7,255 nucleotides of DNA from Rickettsia endosymbiont of Bryobia graminum (lineage in GTDB: Bacteria; Pseudomonadota; Alphaproteobacteria; Rickettsiales; Rickettsiaceae): assembly GCA_020881085.1 (NCBI GenBank), contig JAJIYR010000086.1, positions 1 to 7,255 of the forward strand, in the 5' to 3' direction. The notes beneath the pieces are model-generated. The model was given only the letters and a program-made list of their open reading frames with translations, had not been told where the DNA came from and ran no database searches. Shown one piece after another: positions 1 through 5,745 of this stretch. The translations under genes and the position numbers were made by a program. Every line of letters begins with the position of its first letter. Positions within the stretch are counted from its first letter, which is position 1.

Positions 1-1
1 G

Positions 2-103
2 GTAGGTAAGCATGGAAATGAGAATATGATAGGAAAATACGTAAAAAACCAAGGCAAGGAATATAAGAAACTGCATGAGGATCATCAGCTAGCTTTCTTC
101 TAA
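2..103 (+). CDS. tnpA: IS200/IS605-family transposase TnpA, C-terminal end (partial)
   Basis: The gene enters from the left edge and only its last 33 codons are present. The peptide begins VGKHGNENMIGKYVKNQG and ends HEDHQLAFF before TAA at 101-103. The pattern VG(K)-xxx-E-xx-I-xx-Y(V/I)-xx-Q is how Y1-tyrosine (HUH) transposases of the IS200/IS605 family usually finish, just after the conserved strand that ends STVG. The catalytic tyrosine and the HUH motif would lie upstream, outside the window. In this family TnpA nicks and rejoins single-stranded DNA at hairpins near the element ends, and a GC-rich hairpin does follow 4 nt after the stop. Intactness of the full gene cannot be judged. The identification rests on a short C-terminal peptide recognised from memory, so it is likely but not certain. 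Confidence 0.7.
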   Translation, partial: VGKHGNENMIGKYVKNQGKEYKKLHEDHQLAFF

Positions 104-107
104 AATA

Positions 108-127
108 CCCCGCTGCTTGCGGCGGGG
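108..127 (+). repeat. GC-rich hairpin, probable right-end hairpin of the IS200/IS605 element
   Basis: The arms CCCCGC (108-113) and GCGGGG (122-127) pair perfectly around an 8-nt loop. It stands out in an AT-rich background. It starts 4 nt after the tnpA stop, where IS200/IS605 elements carry the subterminal hairpin recognised by TnpA. A T-rich stretch (ACTTTTATT, 131-139) follows, so it may also terminate tnpA transcription. A smaller stem, ATTACT (128-133) with AGTAAT (145-150), comes directly after. The exact element boundary is not visible from this one end. Confidence 0.55.
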
Positions 128-223
128 ATTACTTTTATTGCGATAGTAATATTAAAATTAATAAATATCAACTAATAATTAGATGTTATTAAAAAATATA
201 TGCTAATAGTTGTAAGAAAAGGT

Positions 224-261
224 GGCAGTCGTAGTTATATTATCATAATTACTACGACTCC
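224..261 (-). terminator. Stem-loop terminator of the peroxiredoxin gene
   Basis: AGTCGTAGT (227-235) pairs with ACTACGACT (251-259). Two further G-C pairs (224-225 with 260-261) form if C226 is bulged. Read on the minus strand, the hairpin lies about 17 nt beyond the peroxiredoxin stop codon and is followed by ACC and TTTTCTT. This fits a modest intrinsic terminator. The plus-strand side is also T-rich (ATATTTTGAATTTT), so it could act in both directions. The rest of 128-277 shows nothing but AT-rich spacer. Confidence 0.5.
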
Positions 262-277
262 AGAGATATTTTGAATT

Positions 278-880
278 TTATAACTTCTCTGCGTTTGATG
301 CCAAATAGTCTGCTACACCTTTATGGGAAGGATCAAAACCTTTGTCACCCTTATGCCAACCAGCCGGGCATACTTCACCATGCTTAGCATGATAATCCAT
401 AGCATCTATTATTCTTAATACCTCATCTACATTTCGACCAATAGGAAGATCATTGACTGATAAATGACGTACTATGAAATTTTCATCTATAACAAAAGTG
501 CCGCGTAATGAGATACCGTCATCAAGAAGTACATTGTAAAGTTCTGAAGCATTTTTAGTAAGGTCAGATACCATAGGCATTTGGATATTACCAACTCCTC
601 CTTTATTATAAGGAGTATGTTTCCATGCTAGATGAGAGAAATGTGAATCAACACTAATAGCTACTAATTTAGTATTCCTTTGACTAAATTCCTCTAACCT
701 ATTGTTGAAAGCTATAATTTCTGACGGACAGACAAAAGTAAAATCTAAAGGGTAAAAAAATAAAACAATTTTATGTCCTTTTGCGTAAGTTTTTAAATTA
801 AAATCAGACTCAATACTATTATCAGGCATAATAGCTTTAGCTGTGAAATCTGGAGCAGCTTTACCAACAAATACTTGCAT
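278..880 (-). CDS. ahpC: Typical 2-Cys peroxiredoxin (AhpC/TSA family, Prx1-like)
   Basis: The product is a 200-aa thiol peroxidase of the cytosol that reduces hydrogen peroxide and organic peroxides. The peroxidatic cysteine is C51 in FYPLDFTFVCP (42-52), with the active-site threonine T48 and proline P52. The matching arginine is R126 in SLRGTFVID. The resolving cysteine is C171 in GEVCPAGW. Having both cysteines, it should form the usual disulfide-linked dimer that thioredoxin or AhpF-like reductants recycle. The GGVGN motif (94-98) corresponds to the GGLG loop linked to overoxidation sensitivity; the C-terminus has YL where the eukaryotic YF motif would be. Length and domain layout are normal. 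The ATG has AGGA about 8 nt upstream. No ahpF is next to it. It is transcribed away from the sdh genes. The family is certain; the symbol is a convention. Confidence 0.95.
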   Translation of the reverse strand: MQVFVGKAAPDFTAKAIMPDNSIESDFNLKTYAKGHKIVLFFYPLDFTFVCPSEIIAFNNRLEEFSQRNTKLVAISVDSHFSHLAWKHTPYNKGGVGNIQMPMVSDLTKNASELYNVLLDDGISLRGTFVIDENFIVRHLSVNDLPIGRNVDEVLRIIDAMDYHAKHGEVCPAGWHKGDKGFDPSHKGVADYLASNAEKL

Positions 881-945
881 CTTAAATTCCTGTATTAAAT
901 TAAGTAATTATTTTAAATTGCCAAAAGGCATCAAAAATATTCTTA

Positions 946-973
946 ATGATAGCTAAAATAACATAATTATCAA
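946..973 (-). promoter_or_regulatory. Probable sigma-70-type promoter of the peroxiredoxin gene
   Basis: On the minus strand TTGATA (-35, plus-strand 968-973) and TATCAT (-10, plus-strand 946-951) are 16 nt apart. Each matches five of six consensus bases. Transcription would start near 938-940, leaving a leader of about 60 nt. That leader contains a short TGCC/GGCA inverted repeat (around 920-930). No OxyR-type site was recognised. This is inference from consensus matching in AT-rich DNA, where chance matches are common. Confidence 0.4.
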
Positions 974-981
974 TAGACTTC

Positions 982-1019
982 TTGGATAAAATCAACCTAA
1001 CTGCTGATTTTATCGCCAA
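982..1019. repeat. Palindromic stem-loop at the edge of a GC-richer patch
   Basis: GATAAAATCA (985-994) and TGATTTTATC (1005-1014) form a perfect 10-bp stem with a 10-nt loop. TTGG (982-985) and CCAA (1016-1019) can extend it in an alternative pairing. Neither strand has a T-run after it, so it does not look like an intrinsic terminator. Its position next to foreign-looking DNA suggests a palindromic repeat or the edge of a small decayed element. Confidence 0.5.
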
Positions 1020-1084
1020 AACTCGCCTGCTCTTCTAACTATGGCTTCCAGCTCTGTGTTAACGCCATTAGTACTTCTTGCCAT
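1010..1084 (-). other. Mini-ORF of 24 codons in the GC-richer patch (coding status doubtful)
   Basis: Read on the minus strand, an ATG at 1084 opens a 24-aa frame beginning MARSTNGVNTELEAI and ending RRAGEFWR, whose TAA lies inside the stem-loop arm at 1005-1014. The peptide composition looks protein-like, with few of the Lys/Asn/Ile codons usual for AT-rich noise, and the DNA is roughly 45% GC against about 20-25% on either side. There is no Shine-Dalgarno sequence before the ATG. I do not recognise a family. It may be a tiny gene, a fragment of a decayed gene, or part of a repeat element that happens to be open. Confidence 0.25.
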
Positions 1085-1162
1085 GACACTATATTTTGAA
1101 GTTAATTGATAACTTACACTAATTAAAAAGTATTTTTTAAATAAATTTTATCTTATTAAATG

Positions 1163-1191
1163 TTGATAACTTAATTTTAAGTTTGTAATAC
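1163..1191 (+). promoter_or_regulatory. Possible promoter of sdhCDA with overlapping inverted repeat
   Basis: TTGATA (1163-1168) and TAATAC (1186-1191) are separated by 17 nt, about 60 nt before the sdhC start. The -35 is good and the -10 is weak. The spacer contains the perfect inverted repeat AACTTAA-TT-TTAAGTT (1168-1183), which would suit an operator. The -35 lies within the second copy of the repeat TTGATAACTTA, first seen at 1106-1116. The call is tentative because the whole area is AT-rich. Confidence 0.3.
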
Positions 1192-1253
1192 TTGCATAGA
1201 AATAGAAGATTGATATATACTTGTAGGTGAATGATTTAGAATTTAAGAAATAT

Positions 1254-1655
1254 ATGACAAAAACTAGGGAAGAGATTCATAATAATAGACCGATTTCTCC
1301 TCATTTGACGATCTATAAAAAGCAGATTAGTTCTGTTTTATCTATTATGCACCGTGCTACAGGGGTGGGGTTGTTTTTTAGTTTATCTATATTAATATGG
1401 TCCTTCATAATCTCTACTTTCAACGAATGTAGTTGTGAACATCATGCGCAATTTTTCCAATATAGTTTATTTAAAGTAGCTTTGGTCTTTATAAGTTTTG
1501 CTTGGTTTTATCATTTGTGTAATGGTATTCGTCATTTAATATGGGATAGTGGTTATTGTTTTTCAATTAAAGCTATTAATTTTACAGGTTGGTTTGTTGT
1601 TATATGTTCTGTATTAATGACAATAATTTTCTCACTGCTAATAATTAGTTGGTAA
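1254..1655 (+). CDS. sdhC: Succinate dehydrogenase cytochrome b556 subunit SdhC
   Basis: This 133-aa membrane anchor of complex II, together with SdhD, holds haem b and the quinone site. The start NRPISPHLTIY (11-21) is the SdhC signature. S30 and R34 in SIMHRATG align with the E. coli quinone-site residues Ser27 and Arg31. H87 in FYHLCNGIRHLIWD is the expected haem b ligand (E. coli His84). Three membrane helices lie at about 36-56, 70-92 and 107-131. I chose ATG 1254 because Rickettsia SdhC begins MTKT at this point and AAGAAA precedes it. The frame stays open to a GTG at 1227 that would add nine residues but has no ribosome site. sdhD starts 6 nt downstream, so the two are co-transcribed and probably translationally coupled. 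Confidence 0.93.
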   Translation: MTKTREEIHNNRPISPHLTIYKKQISSVLSIMHRATGVGLFFSLSILIWSFIISTFNECSCEHHAQFFQYSLFKVALVFISFAWFYHLCNGIRHLIWDSGYCFSIKAINFTGWFVVICSVLMTIIFSLLIISW

Positions 1656-1661
1656 TTATAA

Positions 1662-2045
1662 ATGATGAATAGTTTAAGAACAGACTTAGCAAAGGCTAAA
1701 GGAGTTGGTTCAGCAAAAAGCGGTTCTTCTCATTGGTTACAGCAAAGAGTAACGGCCATAATATTAGCAATTTGTTCTATTTGGTTAATCTTTTTAATAG
1801 GATCCTTTTTAAAGAAGGACTTAGCAGATATTATTATAGAATCAAGAAAAACTTATAATATTATACCGTTAATTATTTTGATAATAACTTCATTTTATCA
1901 TGCAATGCTTGGGATACGTGTGGTGATTGAAGATTATGTTCATTGTAATAAATTACGAATAGGATTAATTATATCTTTACAAATATTTTGTATTATAACA
2001 ATCGTATCATTCATAATAGCTTTTCTCTCTACTATAGGTATATAA
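1662..2045 (+). CDS. sdhD: Succinate dehydrogenase membrane anchor subunit SdhD
   Basis: This is the second membrane anchor of complex II, 127 aa. The motif SAKSGSSHWLQQRVTA (17-32) is the N-terminal signature of alphaproteobacterial SdhD. H80 in FYHAMLGIRVVIEDYV is the second haem b axial ligand (E. coli His71). D91-Y92 match E. coli Asp82-Tyr83, the tyrosine that binds ubiquinone. Three helices are visible at about 31-50, 66-89 and 98-122. The ATG at 1662 is followed directly by a second ATG at 1665; either could serve, and no Shine-Dalgarno is evident, which fits coupling to sdhC 6 nt upstream. A strong stem-loop begins 2 nt after the stop codon, so expression of sdhD and the more distant sdhA may be uncoupled. 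Confidence 0.92.
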   Translation: MMNSLRTDLAKAKGVGSAKSGSSHWLQQRVTAIILAICSIWLIFLIGSFLKKDLADIIIESRKTYNIIPLIILIITSFYHAMLGIRVVIEDYVHCNKLRIGLIISLQIFCIITIVSFIIAFLSTIGI

Positions 2046-2047
2046 AG

Positions 2048-2087
2048 TAACCACACTATGGGTAATTTCTTATCCATAGTGTGGTTA
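2048..2087 (+). repeat. Strong stem-loop immediately after sdhD
   Basis: TAACCACACTATGG (2048-2061) pairs perfectly with CCATAGTGTGGTTA (2074-2087). Three more pairs, including one G-T wobble, shrink the loop to ATTTCT (2065-2070), giving a 17-bp stem. No T-run follows, so a classical intrinsic terminator is unlikely. A 3'-end stabiliser for sdhCD mRNA or a palindromic repeat fits better. Confidence 0.65.
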
Positions 2088-2098
2088 GGAATAAAATA

Positions 2099-2128
2099 AT
2101 CAAGGATAGAAAGGGTTTTGTCCTTGAT
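2099..2128 (+). repeat. Second stem-loop between sdhD and sdhA
   Basis: ATCAAGGA (2099-2106) pairs with TCCTTGAT (2121-2128). Five more pairs, two of them G-T, leave the tetraloop AGGG (2112-2115). The stem is 13 bp and the whole element 30 nt. It lies 11 nt after the first stem-loop and 21 nt before the long palindrome. Confidence 0.5.
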
Positions 2129-2149
2129 GATAAAATAGTTAAATTTGTA

Positions 2150-2191
2150 CCAACCATTAATAGGATTTTTAAAAATCCTATTAATGGTTGG
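2150..2191. repeat. Perfect 42-bp palindrome upstream of sdhA
   Basis: The 21-nt left arm (2150-2170, starting CCAACCATTAATAGG) is exactly repeated as its reverse complement at 2171-2191 (ending CCTATTAATGGTTGG), with no spacer. It ends 26 nt before the sdhA ATG and 10 nt before the AAGGAAA ribosome site, leaving that site free. No U-tract follows on either strand. Possible roles are a mobile palindromic element, an mRNA processing site, or a dimeric protein site; nothing here selects one. Confidence 0.75.
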
Positions 2192-2217
2192 AGGTAAGTA
2201 AAAGGAAACAAATATCG

Positions 2218-3993
2218 ATGTCTAAATCTTATAATATTGTACATCATGAATTTGATGTAGTGGTAGTAGGAGCTGGGGGAGCAGGTCTTAGAGCTACTTT
2301 TGGTATGGCTAAAGAGGGGTTAAGTACTGCTTGTATTAGTAAAGTTTTTCCAACAAGAAGCCATACTGTAGCGGCGCAAGGTGGTATTAGTGCTGCCCTT
2401 GGGAATATGGGGGAAGATGATTGGCGTTGGCATATGTATGATACCGTTAAAGGATCAGATTGGCTTGGTGATCAGGATGCTATAGAATATATGTGTAAAC
2501 ATGCCGCAGCTTCAGTAATAGAGCTTGAGCATTACGGAGTGCCTTTTTCTAGAACAGAAGAAGGAAAAATTTATCAACGGCCTTTCGGTGGAATGACCAC
2601 AAATTATGGGAAAGGTAAAGCTGCTCAAAGGACTTGTGCAGCTGCAGATCGCACAGGTCATGCAATATTACATACCTTATATCAACAAGCCTTAAAGCAT
2701 AAAGCTCAATTTTTTATAGAGTATTTTGCTATTGATTTATTAATGGATAATGGGGAATGTAAGGGAGTAATGGCTTGGAACCTTGATGATGGAACAATAC
2801 ATTGTTTTCATGCTCATACGGTAGTGCTAGCTACTGGTGGTTATGGTAAAGCTTATTTCTCTGCTACAAGCGCTCATACATGTACAGGAGATGGTGGTGG
2901 AATGGTAGCTAGGAGGTCTATTCCGTTACAAGATATGGAATTTGTTCAATTTCATCCTACTGGTATATATGGGGCTGGTTGTTTAATAACAGAAGGCGCT
3001 AGGGGAGAAGGTGGATATTTAGTGAATTCCAATGGTGAGCGATTTATGGAGAGATACGCTCCATCAGCTAAAGATCTTGCTTCAAGAGATGTTGTATCAA
3101 GAGCTATGACTATAGAGATTAGAGAAGGAAGAGGGGTTGGAGAACATAAAGATCATGTGTTTTTGCATTTAAATCACTTACCACCAGAGATTTTACATCA
3201 GCGATTACCTGGTATTTCTGAAACAGCTAAAATTTTTGCTGGTGTGTATGTTAATACTCAACCAATACCAGTGTTACCTACAGTGCATTATAATATGGGT
3301 GGCATACCAACAAATTACCATGGTGAAGTTGTAGTTAATGGTAAGATAGTTCCTGGTTTAATGTCAATAGGGGAAGCTGCTTGTGTTTCCGTACATGGGG
3401 CAAATAGATTAGGCTCTAATTCTTTACTGGATTTAATAGTGTTTGGTAGAGCGGCAGCACTTAAAGCTGCTGAAATTATTAAGCCTAGAATGCATCATAA
3501 GCCTTTACCAAATGAGATACTAGATCAAATAATTAGTAGATTTGATAATATACGTCATGCAAATGGTGAAATACTAGTAGCGGATTTAAGGTTAAAAATG
3601 CAGAGAATTATGCAAAGCCATGCTTCTGTGTTTAGAACTCAAGAGAGTTTAGATGAAGGTATTAAATTAATTGATCAAGCAAGAAAAGAGTATGCTAATA
3701 TTAAAGTAAATGATAAATCCTTAATATGGAATAGTGATTTAGTAGAGGCATTAGAACTTTCTAATTTACTAGATCAAGCGGTAATTACTATGCATTCTGC
3801 AGCTAATAGAAAAGAAAGTAGAGGGTCGCACGCTAGAGAAGATTTCCCAGAGCGTGACGATAAAGAATGGATGAAACACACATTAGCAGTAATAGATGAT
3901 AATGGTAAGGTAATTTTAGATTATAAACCTGTTACTCTTGCAACTTTAACGAATGAAGCAGAAGTGGTGCCACCAACAAAAAGAGTTTATTAA
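2218..3993 (+). CDS. sdhA: Succinate dehydrogenase flavoprotein subunit SdhA
   Basis: This 591-aa catalytic subunit of complex II oxidises succinate to fumarate on the cytoplasmic face and passes electrons to SdhB. The FAD-binding motif is [12 protein letters not shown] (15-26). H49 in [11 protein letters not shown] is the histidine that carries FAD covalently. Active-site residues align with the E. coli enzyme: H246 in FHPTGI, R290 in SRDVVSRA, H357 in PTVHYNMGG and R397 in [12 protein letters not shown]. Length is normal and the C-terminus ends in the family-typical KRVY. ATG 2218 is preferred because AAGGAAA lies 10 nt upstream and Rickettsia SdhA begins at this point; a TTG at 2188 is inside the palindrome. 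sdhB does not follow, as in Rickettsia where, from memory, it is at another locus. The gene appears intact. Confidence 0.97.
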   Translation: MSKSYNIVHHEFDVVVVGAGGAGLRATFGMAKEGLSTACISKVFPTRSHTVAAQGGISAALGNMGEDDWRWHMYDTVKGSDWLGDQDAIEYMCKHAAASVIELEHYGVPFSRTEEGKIYQRPFGGMTTNYGKGKAAQRTCAAADRTGHAILHTLYQQALKHKAQFFIEYFAIDLLMDNGECKGVMAWNLDDGTIHCFHAHTVVLATGGYGKAYFSATSAHTCTGDGGGMVARRSIPLQDMEFVQFHPTGIYGAGCLITEGARGEGGYLVNSNGERFMERYAPSAKDLASRDVVSRAMTIEIREGRGVGEHKDHVFLHLNHLPPEILHQRLPGISETAKIFAGVYVNTQPIPVLPTVHYNMGGIPTNYHGEVVVNGKIVPGLMSIGEAACVSVHGANRLGSNSLLDLIVFGRAAALKAAEIIKPRMHHKPLPNEILDQIISRFDNIRHANGEILVADLRLKMQRIMQSHASVFRTQESLDEGIKLIDQARKEYANIKVNDKSLIWNSDLVEALELSNLLDQAVITMHSAANRKESRGSHAREDFPERDDKEWMKHTLAVIDDNGKVILDYKPVTLATLTNEAEVVPPTKRVY

Positions 3994-4003
3994 CTTATTT
4001 ATC

Positions 4004-4040
4004 ATAGGCTAACAATAAACAAAACTTGCTAGCTTATTTT
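4004..4040 (+). terminator. Probable terminator of the sdh operon
   Basis: ATAGGCTAACAA (4004-4015) pairs with TTGCTAGCTTAT (4026-4037) with one mismatch and one G-T wobble around a 10-nt loop. TTTT (4037-4040) follows. It begins 10 nt after the sdhA stop. Stability is moderate, but position and the T-run support an intrinsic terminator. The right arm doubles as the -35 region of the next promoter. Confidence 0.5.
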
Positions 4041-4054
4041 AAAAATGTTATAAA
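4026..4054 (+). promoter_or_regulatory. Probable extended -10 promoter for the 79-aa gene and cydAB
   Basis: TTGCTA (4026-4031) and TATAAA (4049-4054) are spaced 17 nt apart, and TG at 4046-4047 gives an extended -10 (TGTTATAAA). Transcription would start near 4061, about 26 nt before the 79-aa gene. It is the best promoter match on the plus strand here. Its -35 overlaps the terminator arm of the sdh operon, so sdh and cyd are probably separate transcription units. Confidence 0.5.
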
Positions 4055-4086
4055 CGATTCATGAATTACATAGTAAAGCATTAATA

Positions 4087-4326
4087 ATGGAAGATAAAAA
4101 AGTAACGGATAATAAAAAAAATCAAAGTGCAGTAAGTGCAGATTATTCTTTCTCGGATGTTAAATATATTTGTCAGGCTACAACTTTAATTACTGATTCT
4201 ATTAAAAAAGGTTTTGATATTGCTCAGTTACCAAATGGTGATATTTCAGTTACAGAGATTAAAGTTGTTAATGTTCATTATAAATGGAATGCTATTAAAC
4301 AAAAATTTGTTAAAGTAAATAGCTAG
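4087..4326 (+). CDS. Small conserved Rickettsiaceae-type protein of unknown function
   Basis: This 79-aa protein has a charged, Lys/Asn-rich N-terminus (1-14) followed by a compact segment: SFSDVKYICQATTLITDSIKK (21-41, likely helix), DIAQLPNGDISVTE (44-57, likely turn and strand), and a C-terminal KVVNVHYKWNAIKQKFVKV strand pattern (59-77). It has no signal peptide or membrane helix, so it is probably cytosolic. It resembles small Rickettsia-restricted 'DUF' families (the DUF2671/DUF2674 group is my best guess from memory), which have no known function. The ATG has no strong ribosome site. cydA starts 33 nt downstream with no promoter visible between, so the two are probably co-transcribed. 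A link to the bd oxidase is suggested only by position. Confidence 0.75.
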   Translation: MEDKKVTDNKKNQSAVSADYSFSDVKYICQATTLITDSIKKGFDIAQLPNGDISVTEIKVVNVHYKWNAIKQKFVKVNS

Positions 4327-4342
4327 GTAGTTAGTTATTTTT
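4318..4342 (+). promoter_or_regulatory. Weak stem-loop with T-run between the 79-aa gene and cydA
   Basis: AATAGCTAG (4318-4326, covering the stop codon) can pair with TTAGTTATT (4331-4339), including two G-T wobbles, followed by TTT. It has one G-C pair and is marginally stable. It might give partial read-through control into cydA, or be chance in AT-rich DNA. Confidence 0.2.
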
Positions 4343-4359
4343 ATAAAATTATTAATAAT

Positions 4360-5745
4360 ATGGAATTTGATCCAAATTTCCTTTCCCGTATTCAATTTGC
4401 TTTTACTATAAGCTTTCATATAATTTTCCCATCATTCACAATTGGTCTTGCTAGCTGGCTTACGGTAATAGAAGGGTTGTGGTTAAAAACCAATAATAAT
4501 ATTTATCAAGAAATATATAAATTTTGGGTTAAAATTTTTGCAGTTACTTTTGGAATAGGAGTAGTAACAGGGGTAGTTATGTCCTATCAGTTTGGTACTA
4601 ACTGGTCTGGATTTTCTGATAAACTAGGTAATGTATTAGGACCTCTTCTAGGTTATGAAGTATTAACCGCTTTTTTCTTAGAATCTTCTTTTCTTGGTAT
4701 TATGTTATTTGGTTGGAATAGAGTTAGTAAAAAAATGCATTTTGCTGCAACTCTAATTGTAGCAATAGGAACTATTATATCAGCTTTTTGGATTCTATCA
4801 GCGAATAGTTGGATGCAAACTCCTACTGGTTATACTGTCGGGTCGGATAATATTATATATCCTACTAGTTGGTTAGAAATAATTTTTAATCCTTCTTTTC
4901 CTTATCGTTTTTGTCATATGATAATAGCTTCATATTTAACTACTGCTTTCATAGTTGGTGGGGTTGCTGCTTGGTACCTTTTGCAAAAAAAGTTTATTGA
5001 CCATGCTAAAATTATGTTTGCTATGGCGATGTTAATGGCAGTTCTAGTTACTCCTATACAAATTTTTGTTGGGGATTTGCATGGTTTAAATACTATGAAA
5101 TATCAACCGATAAAAGTTTCAGCAATGGAAGGTATTTGGGAAACGGAAAAAGGAGCAGCTCTTAGGCTTATTGGATGGCCTGATGATAAAGAAGAAACAA
5201 CAAAATATTCTATAAAAATTCCAAAGCTTGCAAGTTTAATATTAACCCATAAATTAGATGGAGAAGTAAAGGGCTTAAAAGAGTGGTCAAAAGAGAACCG
5301 TCCACCACTATTAATAGTATTCTTAGCTTTTAGAATTATGGTGGGGATTGGTTTATTAATGTTAGTTACTGGTATTATTGCAGTAATTTTAACTTTACAA
5401 AGAAAATTATTTGAAACAAAATGGTTTCAATATTTCTGTATAGTAATGTCTCCATCTGGTTTTATCGCAGTAATAGCAGGTTGGTTTGTAACTGAAATTG
5501 GTCGCCAACCTTATGTTGCGTATAATTTAGTTAGAACATCAGAGGCTTCCTCACCCATTCTTGGGCAATATATATTTATTTCGTTAATTGCTTTTGTCGT
5601 AGTTTATAGTTTTATATTTGGGATTGCTTCTTATTATATTTTAAAATTAATAAGAAAAGGACCTGCTATAATAAATGATGAAGAAGTATATGGTATTCAT
5701 AGTTTAGAAAGCTCACTTATTATAAATAAGGAGTTAAAAGTATGA
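4360..5745 (+). CDS. cydA: Cytochrome bd-type quinol oxidase subunit I (short Q-loop type)
   Basis: This 461-aa integral membrane subunit carries haems b558, b595 and d and the quinol site, reducing oxygen to water. Haem ligands are present: H20 (E. coli His19), H186 and M327 in FRIMVGIG (E. coli Met393). The conserved glutamates E100 and E108 are in place. Q-loop residues K252 and E257 in IKVSAMEGIWETE match E. coli numbering. E379 lies in GWFVTEIGRQPY. The protein is about 60 residues shorter than E. coli CydA because the C-terminal part of the Q-loop is absent; this is the short-loop class that includes the cyanide-insensitive oxidases. The usual GRQPW is GRQPY here. About nine membrane helices are expected. 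No clear ribosome site precedes ATG 4360. It overlaps cydB by 4 nt (ATGA). Confidence 0.95.
   Translation: MEFDPNFLSRIQFAFTISFHIIFPSFTIGLASWLTVIEGLWLKTNNNIYQEIYKFWVKIFAVTFGIGVVTGVVMSYQFGTNWSGFSDKLGNVLGPLLGYEVLTAFFLESSFLGIMLFGWNRVSKKMHFAATLIVAIGTIISAFWILSANSWMQTPTGYTVGSDNIIYPTSWLEIIFNPSFPYRFCHMIIASYLTTAFIVGGVAAWYLLQKKFIDHAKIMFAMAMLMAVLVTPIQIFVGDLHGLNTMKYQPIKVSAMEGIWETEKGAALRLIGWPDDKEETTKYSIKIPKLASLILTHKLDGEVKGLKEWSKENRPPLLIVFLAFRIMVGIGLLMLVTGIIAVILTLQRKLFETKWFQYFCIVMSPSGFIAVIAGWFVTEIGRQPYVAYNLVRTSEASSPILGQYIFISLIAFVVVYSFIFGIASYYILKLIRKGPAIINDEEVYGIHSLESSLIINKELKV

Larger units (their letters stand above)
881..1253. other. Divergent intergenic region between the peroxiredoxin gene and sdhC
   Basis: This 373-bp stretch has no convincing gene. 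In order it holds the peroxiredoxin leader and promoter (to 973), a palindrome (982-1019), a GC-richer patch with only mini-ORFs (about 1015-1090), and a very AT-rich sdhC-proximal part. The last part carries the direct repeat TTGATAACTTA (1106-1116 and 1163-1173) and two short inverted repeats: AAGTTA/TAACTT (1100-1116) and AACTTAA-TT-TTAAGTT (1168-1183). Confidence 0.6.

Noticed and set aside
1041..1109. 22-codon plus-strand frame in the GC-richer patch
   Set aside because: It has no ribosome site and no recognisable family; it overlaps the minus-strand mini-ORF and at most one could be real.
1227..1253. GTG at 1227 as the sdhC start
   Set aside because: It has no ribosome site and adds nine residues absent from Rickettsia SdhC, which begins MTKT at ATG 1254.
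2189..2195. GGAGGT as the sdhA ribosome site
   Set aside because: It is more than 20 nt from the ATG and partly inside the palindrome; AAGGAAA at about 2202-2208 is correctly spaced.
2188..2217. TTG at 2188 as the sdhA start
   Set aside because: It lies inside the 42-bp palindrome; ATG 2218 has AAGGAAA upstream and matches the family N-terminus.
2056..2247. 63-codon minus-strand frame across the sdhD-sdhA gap
   Set aside because: It covers two stem-loops, the palindrome and the sdhA start, resembles nothing, and its hydrophobic look comes from AT-rich DNA.
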